DNA of 64,000 nt from RGIG4079 sp045531405 (GTDB lineage: Bacteria; Bacteroidota; Bacteroidia; Bacteroidales; Muribaculaceae): contig JAZSDX010000066.1 of the NCBI GenBank assembly GCA_045531405.1, forward strand, positions 1 through 64,000, in the 5' to 3' direction. Below are positions 8,101-16,823 of this stretch, in pieces. The notes under the pieces are model-generated. The model was given only the letters and a program-made list of their open reading frames with translations, did no database searches and was not told the DNA's origin. The position numbers and the translations under genes were made by a program. Position 1 is the stretch's first letter. Every line of letters begins with the position of its first letter.

Positions 8101-8532
8101 TTAGGGTTTGAATGTTATGAATCGGTTATATGCAAAATTGGCGAGAGTGTAAATAACATTGCCAATGAGTGTGGCAACTCCATAGCCCGAAAGAGTGAAA
8201 AACCCGAAGATTTTCCATTGGTAATCGCCAAAGTCGGTAGAATTAATAAGAAATACAACAAGGAGTTGTAATCCATAACAAAATACAAAACCGAGGGCAA
8301 ATTTAATCGCTTCACGGCTATATCCATTTTGAGATTTGAATACCCAATTCTTGTTCCAAATAAATGAATTGATAAGCCCGGCAATATATCCTAAAGCATT
8401 TGCAACATAGGGATTTATGTTTAGGATTGATTTGCATATAAAGATTACACCCAAAGTGATGCCTGTGTTGAGGCATCCTACCATAATATATTTGAGAAAT
8501 TGAATAGTTGTATGTTGAATTTTCTTAGTCAT
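8101..8532 (-). CDS. GtrA family membrane protein
   Basis: The protein has 143 residues from MTKKIQHTTIQFLKY. An alternative start at 8553 overlaps the upstream gene by 8 bases. Four hydrophobic segments and the family motifs FLKYIMVGCLNTGI near the start, YIAGLINSFIWNKNWVF in the middle and NFAYNRFITF at the end identify GtrA. These inner-membrane proteins are thought to help move or modify lipid-linked sugars for cell-surface polysaccharides. Its polysaccharide partner is not encoded nearby. Confidence 0.88.
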   Translation of the reverse strand: MTKKIQHTTIQFLKYIMVGCLNTGITLGVIFICKSILNINPYVANALGYIAGLINSFIWNKNWVFKSQNGYSREAIKFALGFVFCYGLQLLVVFLINSTDFGDYQWKIFGFFTLSGYGVATLIGNVIYTLANFAYNRFITFKP

Positions 8533-8545
8533 GATGCTATTGCGA

Positions 8546-9163
8546 CTAATCATTATCGTGTTTAAGGGTGGGTAGTTGCCATGCGTGTTTTACAGCCAAG
8601 AATCGTAAAATGATTACAGTTAAAGCGCAAGCCGATTGTTGTAATATTTCAGATCCACCACATTCCATTGTAAACCAATATATACCACCTCCTGCCAAAC
8701 AAGCAGTGGCATAAATGTCTTTACGGAAAAATAAAGGTTCTTCATTAATCAAGATGTCGCGAACAACACCTCCAAAAGCACCAGTAATCATTCCCATTGC
8801 AATTGCCACCCACATAGGATAGTCAAATGCTAAGGATTTTTGAATGCCGATAACGACAAATAAAGCCAATCCTATGGTATCAAATAATAAAAGTGCGCCC
8901 AAATGCTTTACCAATGATTTGCGAAAAATAATAACAAAAGCCAAAGCCAAGCCAGTGACAGCTAAATACCACCATGTTTGCATCCAAAAGACTGGTGCAT
9001 CAAGTAGTACATCGCGCAAGGTCCCTCCTCCTATTGCAGTAACTAACCCTACGACATATGCGCCAAACCAGTCAAATCGCTTGCCGGCTGCCATTCTTAT
9101 GCCACTAATGGCAAATGCAACAGTACCAATAACTTCGATTATGAAAAGAAACATATTGTCCAT
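8546..9163 (-). CDS. TRIC-like cation channel family protein (UPF0126/YicG)
   Basis: The protein has 205 residues with about seven predicted membrane segments. The two-fold internal repeat of this family is plain: FAISGIRMAAGKRFDWFGAY followed by TAIGGGTLRDVLLD in the first half, and FDTIGLALFVVIGIQKSL followed by GMITGAFGGVVRDIL in the second. The glycine-rich GGGTLRD and GGVVRD stretches line the pore in the related trimeric potassium channels. The ion carried here is unknown. It lies 12 bp downstream of nth and overlaps or closely abuts the GtrA gene. Confidence 0.9.
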   Translation of the reverse strand: MDNMFLFIIEVIGTVAFAISGIRMAAGKRFDWFGAYVVGLVTAIGGGTLRDVLLDAPVFWMQTWWYLAVTGLALAFVIIFRKSLVKHLGALLLFDTIGLALFVVIGIQKSLAFDYPMWVAIAMGMITGAFGGVVRDILINEEPLFFRKDIYATACLAGGGIYWFTMECGGSEILQQSACALTVIILRFLAVKHAWQLPTLKHDND

Positions 9164-9175
9164 GGAGTATAGAGT

Positions 9176-9823
9176 TTAGTAGTCAGTTTTTTCTTGTTGA
9201 AAATATCTACAAAATTGTGTTAATCCACAATTTAGACAATCGGGACGACGGGCTTTGCATACATATCGTCCGTGAAGAATGAGCCAATGGTGAGCAAGAG
9301 GAATAATTTCGTCGGGAATGTTTTTACATAATGCTCGTTCGGTTTCAAGAGGAGACTTGCTATTAGTCGTCAGCCCGATGCGTTCACTCACGCGAAATAC
9401 ATGAGTATCAACAGCCATCGCAGCTTTGTTGAAAACGACGGCAAGCATCACGTTGGCAGTCTTTCGACCTACACCCGGTAATTTTATTAGGGAGTCAATG
9501 TCGGAAGGGATTTCGCTATTAAAATCTTCAACAAGCATCTTAGCAGCACCAATTAAATGTCGTGCTTTATTGTTGGGATAAGAACAAGACTTAATTAGTT
9601 CAAATACTTCGTCAAAAGATGCCGAAGCAAGGATTTCGGGGGTAGGGTATCGCTCAAATAAAGTCGGAGTAATGAGGTTTACTCGCTTATCGGTGCATTG
9701 AGCAGAGAGAATGACGGCAAGCAGTAGATGAAACGGCGTGTCGTAGTGCAGTTCGGTTCCGGCAATAGGCATAGCAACCTTGAACCACTCAATAACTTCT
9801 TGATATCGTTGCTTGGTTGTCAT
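9176..9823 (-). CDS. nth: Endonuclease III
   Basis: This 215-residue base-excision repair enzyme is a DNA glycosylase/AP lyase for oxidised pyrimidines. The helix-hairpin-helix LPGVGRKTANV holds the catalytic K121, and D139 in AVDTHV is the second active-site residue. The C-terminal 4Fe-4S cluster ligands C189, C196, C199 and C205 have the canonical C-x6-C-x2-C-x5-C spacing. It lies 25 bp downstream of pheS. Confidence 0.96.
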   Translation of the reverse strand: MTTKQRYQEVIEWFKVAMPIAGTELHYDTPFHLLLAVILSAQCTDKRVNLITPTLFERYPTPEILASASFDEVFELIKSCSYPNNKARHLIGAAKMLVEDFNSEIPSDIDSLIKLPGVGRKTANVMLAVVFNKAAMAVDTHVFRVSERIGLTTNSKSPLETERALCKNIPDEIIPLAHHWLILHGRYVCKARRPDCLNCGLTQFCRYFQQEKTDY

Positions 9824-9848
9824 CGCTATGCGTTATATGTATGTTCAA

Positions 9849-10871
9849 TTAGTGTGCGCTTTGAAATTCTTCGAGGAAGCGAGCGTCGTTTTCTGAGAAC
9901 ATGCGAAGGTCTTTAACTTGGTATTTGAGGTTGGTGATACGCTCAATACCCATTCCTAATGCATATCCACTGTATTCTTTACTGTCGATGCCACAAGCTT
10001 CAAGTACATTGGGATCAACCATTCCGCAGCCGAGTATTTCTACCCAACCGGTGTGCTTGCAGAAAGAGCAACCTTTACCACCACAAAGATTACAAGAAAT
10101 ATCCATCTCGGCCGATGGCTCGGTGAATGGGAAATAACTTGGACGAAGGCGAATTTGTGTAGCTTGACCAAACATTTCTTGTGCAAAGTATAGCAATGTC
10201 TGCTTCAAGTCAACAAACGATACATTTTTATCAACATAAAGAGCCTCGACTTGATGGAAGAAACAATGAGCACGAGCCGAAATTGCTTCATTGCGATAAA
10301 CACGTCCCGGGCAAATGATGCGAATGGGTGGCTGAGTTTTTTCCATTACACGGCTTTGAACCGAAGATGTGTGTGTGCGTAATAACACATCGGCAGGATT
10401 GCGTTGAATGAAGAATGTGTCTTGCATGTCGCGAGCGGGGTGGTCGGCAGGGAAGTTCATTGAAGAAAATACATGCCAATCATCTTCTATTTCAGGACCG
10501 TCGGCAATAGAGAATCCAAGACGAGAGAAGATTGAAACTATTTCGTTTCTTACTAACGACAATGGGTGGCGAGTGCCAAGTTTTATGGGTGAAGCTGTGC
10601 GAGAAAGGTCAAGACCATCAGCTACAGTTTCAACCGATTCAACAGCATCGCGAAGTGCATTGATTTTGTCGTTGGCAAGATTTTTTAATTCATTGAGGGC
10701 TTGTCCCATAGCTTTCTTTTGGTCGGCAGGGACATTGCGAAAGTCATTGAAAAGTAATGACACTTCACCTTTTTTGCTTAAATATTTGATGCGCAACGCC
10801 TCAACATCGGCAGCGCTACTTGCTGTGAGACTCTCTATTTGAGCCTTGAGGTTATTTATCTTTTCTAACAT
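9849..10871 (-). CDS. pheS: Phenylalanyl-tRNA synthetase alpha subunit
   Basis: The protein has 340 residues. An N-terminal coiled coil that binds tRNA (about 1-85) precedes the class II catalytic core with motif 2 at RNEAISARAHCFFHQVEAL and motif 3 at GMGIERI (306-312). C260, C263, C268 and C271 form a CxxC-x4-CxxC pattern that is common in the family. It forms an alpha2beta2 enzyme with PheT, which is not in the window. It leads the minus-strand group pheS-nth-TRIC-GtrA. Confidence 0.96.
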   Translation of the reverse strand: MLEKINNLKAQIESLTASSAADVEALRIKYLSKKGEVSLLFNDFRNVPADQKKAMGQALNELKNLANDKINALRDAVESVETVADGLDLSRTASPIKLGTRHPLSLVRNEIVSIFSRLGFSIADGPEIEDDWHVFSSMNFPADHPARDMQDTFFIQRNPADVLLRTHTSSVQSRVMEKTQPPIRIICPGRVYRNEAISARAHCFFHQVEALYVDKNVSFVDLKQTLLYFAQEMFGQATQIRLRPSYFPFTEPSAEMDISCNLCGGKGCSFCKHTGWVEILGCGMVDPNVLEACGIDSKEYSGYALGMGIERITNLKYQVKDLRMFSENDARFLEEFQSAH

Positions 10872-10896
10872 TGCAATGATTAGTTATTTCTTTGTG

Positions 10897-10904
10897 CAAA
10901 TTTA
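10897..10904 (-). promoter_or_regulatory. Candidate -7 box for pheS
   Basis: On the minus strand this is TAAATTTG, 25 bases before the pheS start codon. No -33 match is seen at the usual distance. Confidence 0.45.
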
Positions 10905-10947
10905 CAAAAAAAATGGGTTATAATAGACTTTTCATGAAATAATAACC

Positions 10948-10955
10948 TATCTTTG
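10948..10955 (+). promoter_or_regulatory. Candidate -7 box for the DUF456 gene
   Basis: TATCTTTG lies 16 bases before the ATG at 10972 and fits TAnnTTTG. The -33 element is unclear. The predicted leader is very short. Confidence 0.5.
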
Positions 10956-10971
10956 TAAAAAAAAGAAAGAT

Positions 10972-11466
10972 ATGACAGTATTAACGATATTATTAATAGT
11001 GCTTGGCGCTTTGTGTTTGCTTACCGGAATTGTGGGGTGTGTAGTCCCGGTTTTGCCTGGCCCTCCGATCTCATATGTGGGCATATTATTGATGCATTTT
11101 ACTGATGAATATGATTATAGTTTGACAACATTGCTCGTGTTGTTGGCATTGGTTATACTTGTGACAGTATTGGATTTTATAATCCCGATGCTTGGTAGCA
11201 AATATATGGGTGCCGGTAAATGGGGTACATGGGGCGGTTTCTTCGGTACAATTGTGGGTCTGTTTTATGTTTCGGTTACTTGGGGGCTAAGTTTGTTGAT
11301 AGGCCCATTTATAGGCGCTTTTATAGGAGAGAAATTATCGGGTAAGGGCTGGCATGATGCTTTGGTTGCAGGATTCGGCTCGTTTTTGGGTTTTGTCATA
11401 GGAACTCTACTTAAAGTATTGTTATGTTTATATATGATTTATGAATTTATAGCAGTGTTCTTTTAG
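10972..11466 (+). CDS. DUF456 family inner-membrane protein
   Basis: The protein has 164 residues and is almost entirely hydrophobic, with four to five membrane segments. Glycine-rich family stretches include GIVGCVVPVLPGPPISYVG near the N-terminus and GFFGTIVGLF and GPFIGAFIGE in the centre, which resemble glycine-zipper repeats. No function is established for DUF456. It lies 16 bp upstream of tilS on the same strand. Confidence 0.88.
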   Translation: MTVLTILLIVLGALCLLTGIVGCVVPVLPGPPISYVGILLMHFTDEYDYSLTTLLVLLALVILVTVLDFIIPMLGSKYMGAGKWGTWGGFFGTIVGLFYVSVTWGLSLLIGPFIGAFIGEKLSGKGWHDALVAGFGSFLGFVIGTLLKVLLCLYMIYEFIAVFF

Positions 11467-11482
11467 TTGTAAAGAATGAAAA

Positions 11483-12826
11483 ATGACACACTCTATAGAA
11501 CAAAAAATATTAAAAAATATAGAACAACACTTATTGCTAAATGATAAGGGACGAGTTGTTGTTGCACTAAGTGGAGGAGCCGATTCGGTTGCATTACTAT
11601 CGGCATTGGTTGCTTTGGGTTATGATTGTATAGTTGCTCATTGTAATTTTCATCTTCGAGGCGAGGAGTCTAATAGAGATGAGGCTCATGCTATTAAGTT
11701 GGCTCAAGCTTGTGGCTCAAAAATAGAGATTAAACATTTTAATGTAGCTTCATTTGAAAAGGAGCATGGAGTATCTACCGAAATGGCATGTCGGGAGTTG
11801 AGGTATGAATGGTTTGAGCAACTTAGAATAAGATATGAAGCACAAGCAATTGCCGTCGCTCATCATCGCGATGATGATGTAGAAACGATGTTTCTTAATT
11901 TGTTGCGAGGAAGTGGCATCGTCGGAGTAGCTGCAATGCGATGGAAAAATGGGTATATAGTGCGACCAATGCTCAATATTTCGCGTCAAGAGATAGAACA
12001 ATATTTGAACGATAAAAGGTTGGGTTTTGTCGTAGATAGTACGAATGCTCAAGTTGAGTATAAAAGAAACCGATTGCGCAATATTGTTATGCCGATTTTG
12101 CGAAAGGCATTTCCCGATGCTGATAAGTTGTTGGCAAAGTCATTGACTAATCTTAAAGAGAATCGTCAAGTTTATCAAACAGCGATTTCTGAGGCTAAAA
12201 TACGATATCAAAAAGGTGGTATAATCTATTTGTCGCAAATTTTAGAAGAATATGTGGCTCCAACGACTTTACTATTTGAAATGTTAAATCCGTTAGGCTT
12301 TAATTTCTCTCAGATTGAGGCTATAATAAATGAGAAGGATGAGACAGGACGTAGGTTTTATTCTCAAAAATATGTTGCAGTTATAAATCGAGGAGTGATT
12401 GAATTGTCAGAAATAACCGACTTTAGTCATCGTGAAGAAGAATATCTGATAAATTTGCATGAAAATGTGAAATTTCCTATTGAGTTGGAAGTTGAGCAGA
12501 TTGCAAAGTCAGAGTTTATGCCAAGTCGAGATTGTCAAGTGATTTATCTTGATGCGAAAGTATTGGAGGGTAATCCTAAATTTGTATTGCGTCGATGGAA
12601 AGAAGGAGATAAATTAGCTCCATTTGGCATGAGAGGAACGAAAAAATTGAGTGATATATTTAGTGATGCAAAACTATCGTTGTCGCAAAAAAATAAAGTG
12701 TGGATTTTGGAACGAGATACCGATATATTATGGATTGTAGGTATGCGTGTGTCACGCCATTTTGTGGTAAATGAGTCCACAACACAAATATTAAAAGTGA
12801 AATTAGGAAAACAGGAATTGTTTTGA
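11483..12826 (+). CDS. tilS: tRNA(Ile)-lysidine synthetase
   Basis: This 447-residue cytosolic enzyme uses ATP to attach lysine to C34 of the CAU-anticodon tRNA(Ile), changing its specificity from methionine to isoleucine. The PP-loop SGGADS is at 30-35. HCNFHLRGEESNRDE and AHHRDDDVETMFLNLLRG are core signatures. A C-terminal domain of the TilS type is present (FVLRRWKEGDKLAPFGMRG). The length is usual. It is probably cotranscribed with the DUF456 gene. Confidence 0.95.
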   Translation: MTHSIEQKILKNIEQHLLLNDKGRVVVALSGGADSVALLSALVALGYDCIVAHCNFHLRGEESNRDEAHAIKLAQACGSKIEIKHFNVASFEKEHGVSTEMACRELRYEWFEQLRIRYEAQAIAVAHHRDDDVETMFLNLLRGSGIVGVAAMRWKNGYIVRPMLNISRQEIEQYLNDKRLGFVVDSTNAQVEYKRNRLRNIVMPILRKAFPDADKLLAKSLTNLKENRQVYQTAISEAKIRYQKGGIIYLSQILEEYVAPTTLLFEMLNPLGFNFSQIEAIINEKDETGRRFYSQKYVAVINRGVIELSEITDFSHREEEYLINLHENVKFPIELEVEQIAKSEFMPSRDCQVIYLDAKVLEGNPKFVLRRWKEGDKLAPFGMRGTKKLSDIFSDAKLSLSQKNKVWILERDTDILWIVGMRVSRHFVVNESTTQILKVKLGKQELF

Positions 12827-12865
12827 CAAAAAGTAGTGAAAATTTGTCAACTTTTTAATTCAAAA

Positions 12866-12897
12866 TTTGTTTATTTGGTAAATGCAAGGTAACTTTG
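12866..12897 (+). promoter_or_regulatory. Promoter of rho, with long leader
   Basis: TTTG (12866-12869), a 20-base spacer and TAACTTTG (12890-12897) match the phylum's promoter pattern. The predicted leader to the rho ATG at 13071 is about 165 bases, long for this window. Near its end GATTATA and TATAATC can pair. Rho is autoregulated in several bacteria and the leader may serve that, but this is inference. Confidence 0.6.
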
Positions 12898-13070
12898 CAC
12901 TGATTTCAATTAGAAATTGTTTTGAAATGTTAGATTTGTGACATATCAGAAAAACAATTTTATCCCTATATTATAATAGAAAATAATCAGTCAAAGAGAT
13001 GTGTGCCGTATTATCACGAGCCACGATTGTGTAAATATGATTATATTTTTATAATCCCTCTAAATTCAAT

Positions 13071-15086
13071 ATGTATAATATTTCCGATCTTAACGCAATG
13101 AGTGATCAAGAACTCAAAACGATTGCGGAATCTATGGGATTGAAAAAAATAGATCCCTCAAAAAAAGATGAGTTGATTTATCGTATTCTTGACGAGCAGG
13201 CAATATCAATGGCAACAGCTTCGACAATTGAGAAAAAACGTCGAAAAACCAAAGATGAGTCTTCTAAAAAGGATAAAAAGACAACAACTAAGAAAGAACC
13301 AAAAAATAAGAAAAAATCATCTGAAAGTGAAACCGGTTCTAAAATCGAATTAGTTGAAAGTGAGGTTGCTGTAGAATCTACGATAGAAGTGGAAGAACCC
13401 AAACAAGAAGTAGAACCTAAGGCAAAACCGGCACGTTGCACTAAAAAATCGGCAAAAAAGGAAGATAATCAAGTTGAAAAAGATGTTGCAACAGAGTTGA
13501 ATGTGCAACTCGAATTACCGGTTGAAGAACTTGATGAAAAAGATGAGTTGACAATGCTTACCCCATTGGCTAAGGATGAAGAACCAATGGCGATTCAGAT
13601 TGAACCAAAAACTGAGAATACTGAAGGCTTGTCGCAAGAAAAAACATCAGACGATGCAACAGAGTCTCAAACAGATAATGAAAAATCAAGAATAGATTTT
13701 CGTCCCAAAGAAAATTCTTCGTTTGGATCGTTTTTTCCTCGAGGAGAAGGTCGTCGATTTGTGCCTCGTAGTCAAAGAGAAAAAGAGGAAGCTGCTGCTA
13801 ATGCTGCAGTTGCGGCTGCAAAGTCAACAATCCTAATTGGAGAACCGGGTAGAGAGCAGCAAGAAAAAAATTACCAATATCAACAAGGTAAGCAAAATAA
13901 AAAACAAAAAAATCGCAATAATAAGCAACAATATCAACAACCCCAACCAGCCGAACCTCAATATAATTTTGATGGATTCCTAAATGCGAGTGGGGTGCTT
14001 GAAGTAATGCCCGACGGATATGGATTTCTTCGGTCAAGCGATTATAACTATCTTTCATCGCCCGACGATGTATATGTGACTCAATCCCAAATTAAAAACT
14101 ATGCGCTTAAAACAGGAGATGTGGTGAAATGTACTATTCGTCCTCCTCGTGAGGGTGAGAAATATTTCCCTATGAGCAATGTGACAAGCGTTAATGGGCG
14201 TCAACCCGGCTTTATTCGTGACCGTGTGGCATTTGAACACCTCACACCATTGTTTCCCGATAAAAAATTTGACCTCACAAGTGGCAAAACATGTAATCTT
14301 TCAACACGAGTAGTTGATATGTTTTCGCCAATTGGCAAAGGTCAACGTGGGTTAATTGTGGCACCTCCAAAAACCGGTAAAACAATATTGTTGAAAGATA
14401 TAGCAAATGCTATTGCCGAAAATCACCCGGAAACATATATTATGATTCTTCTCATCGACGAACGTCCTGAGGAGGTTACCGATATGAGTCGCAGTGTTAA
14501 TGCCGAAGTTATTGCCTCAACATTTGATGAGCCAGCTGAGCGTCATGTAAAAATTGCAAGTATCGTGCTTGAGAAAGCAAAACGCATGGTGGAATGTGGT
14601 CATGACGTGGTGATTTTGCTTGATTCAATTACACGTCTTGCACGTGCATATAATACTGTATCTCCGGCATCGGGTAAGATACTTTCGGGTGGTGTAGATG
14701 CAAATGCATTGCAAAAACCTAAACGATTCTTTGGCGCTGCTCGTAATATTGAAAATGGTGGCTCGCTTACGATTATTGCAACAGCATTGACCGAAACAAG
14801 TTCAAAGATGGATGAAGTAATCTTTGAAGAGTTTAAGGGAACTGGTAATATGGAATTACAACTTGACCGCAAATTGTCAAATAAACGCATTTTCCCGGCA
14901 GTTGATATTATGGCATCAAGCACGCGTCGTGATGATTTATTGATTCATCCCGAAATGCGCAATCGTATGTGGATTCTTCGTAGATATCTTTCAGAACACA
15001 ACTCTATTGAGGCAATGGAATTTATCAAAGATCGCATGGAACGCACATCGACCAACGAAGAATTGTTATTTACTATGGGCGACTAA
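13071..15086 (+). CDS. rho: Transcription termination factor Rho with long disordered insertion
   Basis: At 671 residues it is far longer than the roughly 420-residue E. coli protein. Residues 1-45 form the SAP-like Rho_N domain (LKTIAESMGLKKIDPSKKDE). About 50-295 is low-complexity: Lys/Glu-rich, then Gln/Asn-rich (NYQYQQGKQNKKQKNRNNKQ). An RNA-binding cold-shock-like domain (about 300-400, GVLEVMPDGYGFLRS) precedes the RecA-type ATPase, with Walker A APPKTGKT near 431-438 and VVILLDSITRLARAYN as Walker B. It forms a hexameric RNA translocase that ends transcription. Extended Rho proteins are usual in Bacteroidota, and such an insertion in Bacteroides thetaiotaomicron has been reported to drive condensate formation. 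Confidence 0.96.
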   Translation: MYNISDLNAMSDQELKTIAESMGLKKIDPSKKDELIYRILDEQAISMATASTIEKKRRKTKDESSKKDKKTTTKKEPKNKKKSSESETGSKIELVESEVAVESTIEVEEPKQEVEPKAKPARCTKKSAKKEDNQVEKDVATELNVQLELPVEELDEKDELTMLTPLAKDEEPMAIQIEPKTENTEGLSQEKTSDDATESQTDNEKSRIDFRPKENSSFGSFFPRGEGRRFVPRSQREKEEAAANAAVAAAKSTILIGEPGREQQEKNYQYQQGKQNKKQKNRNNKQQYQQPQPAEPQYNFDGFLNASGVLEVMPDGYGFLRSSDYNYLSSPDDVYVTQSQIKNYALKTGDVVKCTIRPPREGEKYFPMSNVTSVNGRQPGFIRDRVAFEHLTPLFPDKKFDLTSGKTCNLSTRVVDMFSPIGKGQRGLIVAPPKTGKTILLKDIANAIAENHPETYIMILLIDERPEEVTDMSRSVNAEVIASTFDEPAERHVKIASIVLEKAKRMVECGHDVVILLDSITRLARAYNTVSPASGKILSGGVDANALQKPKRFFGAARNIENGGSLTIIATALTETSSKMDEVIFEEFKGTGNMELQLDRKLSNKRIFPAVDIMASSTRRDDLLIHPEMRNRMWILRRYLSEHNSIEAMEFIKDRMERTSTNEELLFTMGD

Positions 15087-15101
15087 ATAAAGACCTCCAT
15101 A

Positions 15102-15146
15102 AAACAACAACGCGCGCCTAAATTTAGGTGCGTGTTGTTGTTTATA
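15102..15146. terminator. Terminator after rho, probably bidirectional
   Basis: AAACAACAACGCGCGCCTAAA (15102-15122) and its partner (15122-15142) form a 20-bp stem with two G-U pairs. T-rich sequence flanks it on both strands, so it can serve rho and the leucine-rich repeat gene arriving from the other side. Confidence 0.75.
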
Positions 15147-15223
15147 GAGTGCATGATTAAATATATGAAAATAACATACTATTACCCTTGTGATAGTCGA
15201 AATTGCTAGTTAAGCGTTAAATG

Positions 15224-16768
15224 TTATAATACGATTTTAGTCGTTTTATTTCCTTGACGCTTGATATACAATCCTCGTTCGGGATTATTCACTTTTATGC
15301 CTTGAAGATTATAATATTCCATTGTTTCATTTTTGTTGTCATCAAGAATTGATTCAATACTTGAGAAATCATATTCTTCAATATTTGAAAAATTGCCCCA
15401 ATTTTCATCTGATTGGAATGCACTTTTGCAACCTATTGGAACGTAAAGGGTGCCTTGTTCAAGTGTCGTTCCTTCAAAAGGAATTTTAGTCCCTATTCTT
15501 GGTGGGGTTGTTGGCTTGCAATAGATTTCAGTTAGATTGTTACAATCATAGAATGCAGCCCAATCAATATAATTGACACTATTAGGAATGGTAATTGAAG
15601 TTAAGCCTTTCTGAGCATAGAATGCATATCTCCCAATCCTTGTGATATCATTTGGAATAACAGTTGATTTACATCCTTCAGTTAATAGGTTTTTAGATGT
15701 CTCTATAATTGCATTACAATTATCGCGAGAGTCATAAACGGTATTCCCTTCCTCAACTGTTATCGTTGTTAGGCTGTTACAACCTGATAAAATTGGATTA
15801 CCAATGTGGGTAATACTCTTAGGAATGGTTATCGAAGTTAGACCTTTACACCAACCGAAAGCATTATATTTAATAGTAGTGACACTATTAGGGATAGTTA
15901 TTGAGGTCAGGTTTTCACAAAAGGAAAAAGCCGATTCTCCAATTATAATAACACCATTAGGAATAATTGTTGATTTACAACCCAAAATCAATGTGTTAGA
16001 CTCAGTTTCAATTATTGCATTACAGTTATCGCGAGAATCATAAACTGTATTACCATCTTCAACAATTATTGTAGTTAGATAGTTGCTGTCAAAAGAATTG
16101 GGACCAACTGAAATAACGCTTTTGGGGATAGTAATAGAAGTCAGATTGTTACACGAATTAAAAGCAGAAGAACTTATTTCCTTAACTCCATCGGGAATAA
16201 TGGTTGAATTACAACCTAAAATCAACTTATCCGTTGCAGTTTCAATTATTGCATTACAGTCGTTGCGAGAATCAAAAACGGGATTTCCGGCCTCAACTGT
16301 TATTGAATTTAATCCACTACAACCAGAGAATGCCTCTTCGCCAATTGTTACAACGCTATTAGGGATAGTAAGGTTAGTTAAGTTCTCACAACTATCAAAC
16401 GCATATTCTCCAATTGTTACAACACTATTGGGAATAGAAATTGAAGTTATACCGGAGCACCCCCAAAAAGCCCCACTACCAATCGTGGTAACGCTATTAG
16501 GAATAGTAATCTTAGTTAAGCTACTACATTCGCCAAAAGCTTCCTCTCCAATCATAGAAACAGCATAGGTTGTGCTTTCAACTGTTGCAGTCTCAGGAAT
16601 AACGACTTCCCCTGAATATTTATCAGTTCCCGAAGTGACCTCTACGGTTTTGTCGGTTTCTGAAGTAATGTTATAATAAATGCCATTAACTTCAAAATCG
16701 GAAGCAAAAGCGTGTATGTTTGTTAAGAGCATAGCTGTCAATATCAGCGATTTTAGAATAGTTTTCAT
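15224..16768 (-). CDS. BspA-type leucine-rich repeat secreted protein
   Basis: The protein has 514 residues. A signal peptide (MKTILKSLILTAMLLTNIHAFA) and a short start domain precede about ten LRR_5 repeats of the form LTSITIPNSVTTIGEYAFxxC, as in Tannerella BspA and many gut Bacteroidales. Three longer units at residues 157-198, 235-276 and 337-378 are near copies of each other (YDSRDNCNAIIET...GCKSTIIPN). The last 40 residues (YYNLQGIKVNNPERGLYIK...TTKIVL) look like a T9SS tail. Such proteins are usually surface-exposed and bind host or microbial partners, but the ligand here is unknown. It is the last gene of the minus-strand exported-protein cluster. Confidence 0.88.
   Translation of the reverse strand: MKTILKSLILTAMLLTNIHAFASDFEVNGIYYNITSETDKTVEVTSGTDKYSGEVVIPETATVESTTYAVSMIGEEAFGECSSLTKITIPNSVTTIGSGAFWGCSGITSISIPNSVVTIGEYAFDSCENLTNLTIPNSVVTIGEEAFSGCSGLNSITVEAGNPVFDSRNDCNAIIETATDKLILGCNSTIIPDGVKEISSSAFNSCNNLTSITIPKSVISVGPNSFDSNYLTTIIVEDGNTVYDSRDNCNAIIETESNTLILGCKSTIIPNGVIIIGESAFSFCENLTSITIPNSVTTIKYNAFGWCKGLTSITIPKSITHIGNPILSGCNSLTTITVEEGNTVYDSRDNCNAIIETSKNLLTEGCKSTVIPNDITRIGRYAFYAQKGLTSITIPNSVNYIDWAAFYDCNNLTEIYCKPTTPPRIGTKIPFEGTTLEQGTLYVPIGCKSAFQSDENWGNFSNIEEYDFSSIESILDDNKNETMEYYNLQGIKVNNPERGLYIKRQGNKTTKIVL
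15635..16300 (-). repeat. Three near-identical 42-codon units in the LRR gene
   Basis: Units at 16300-16175, 16066-15941 and 15760-15635 encode the same pattern, VExGNxVxDSRxxCNAIIET followed by LxxGCxSTxIPxxI. They are separated by ordinary leucine-rich repeats. The DNA is similar but not identical between copies. They probably arose by internal duplication and could recombine. Confidence 0.8.
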
Positions 16769-16823
16769 ATATGTGTTTGTTTTTAATTATTACTCTATGT
16801 TTATTATAACTAATTCTTGAATT

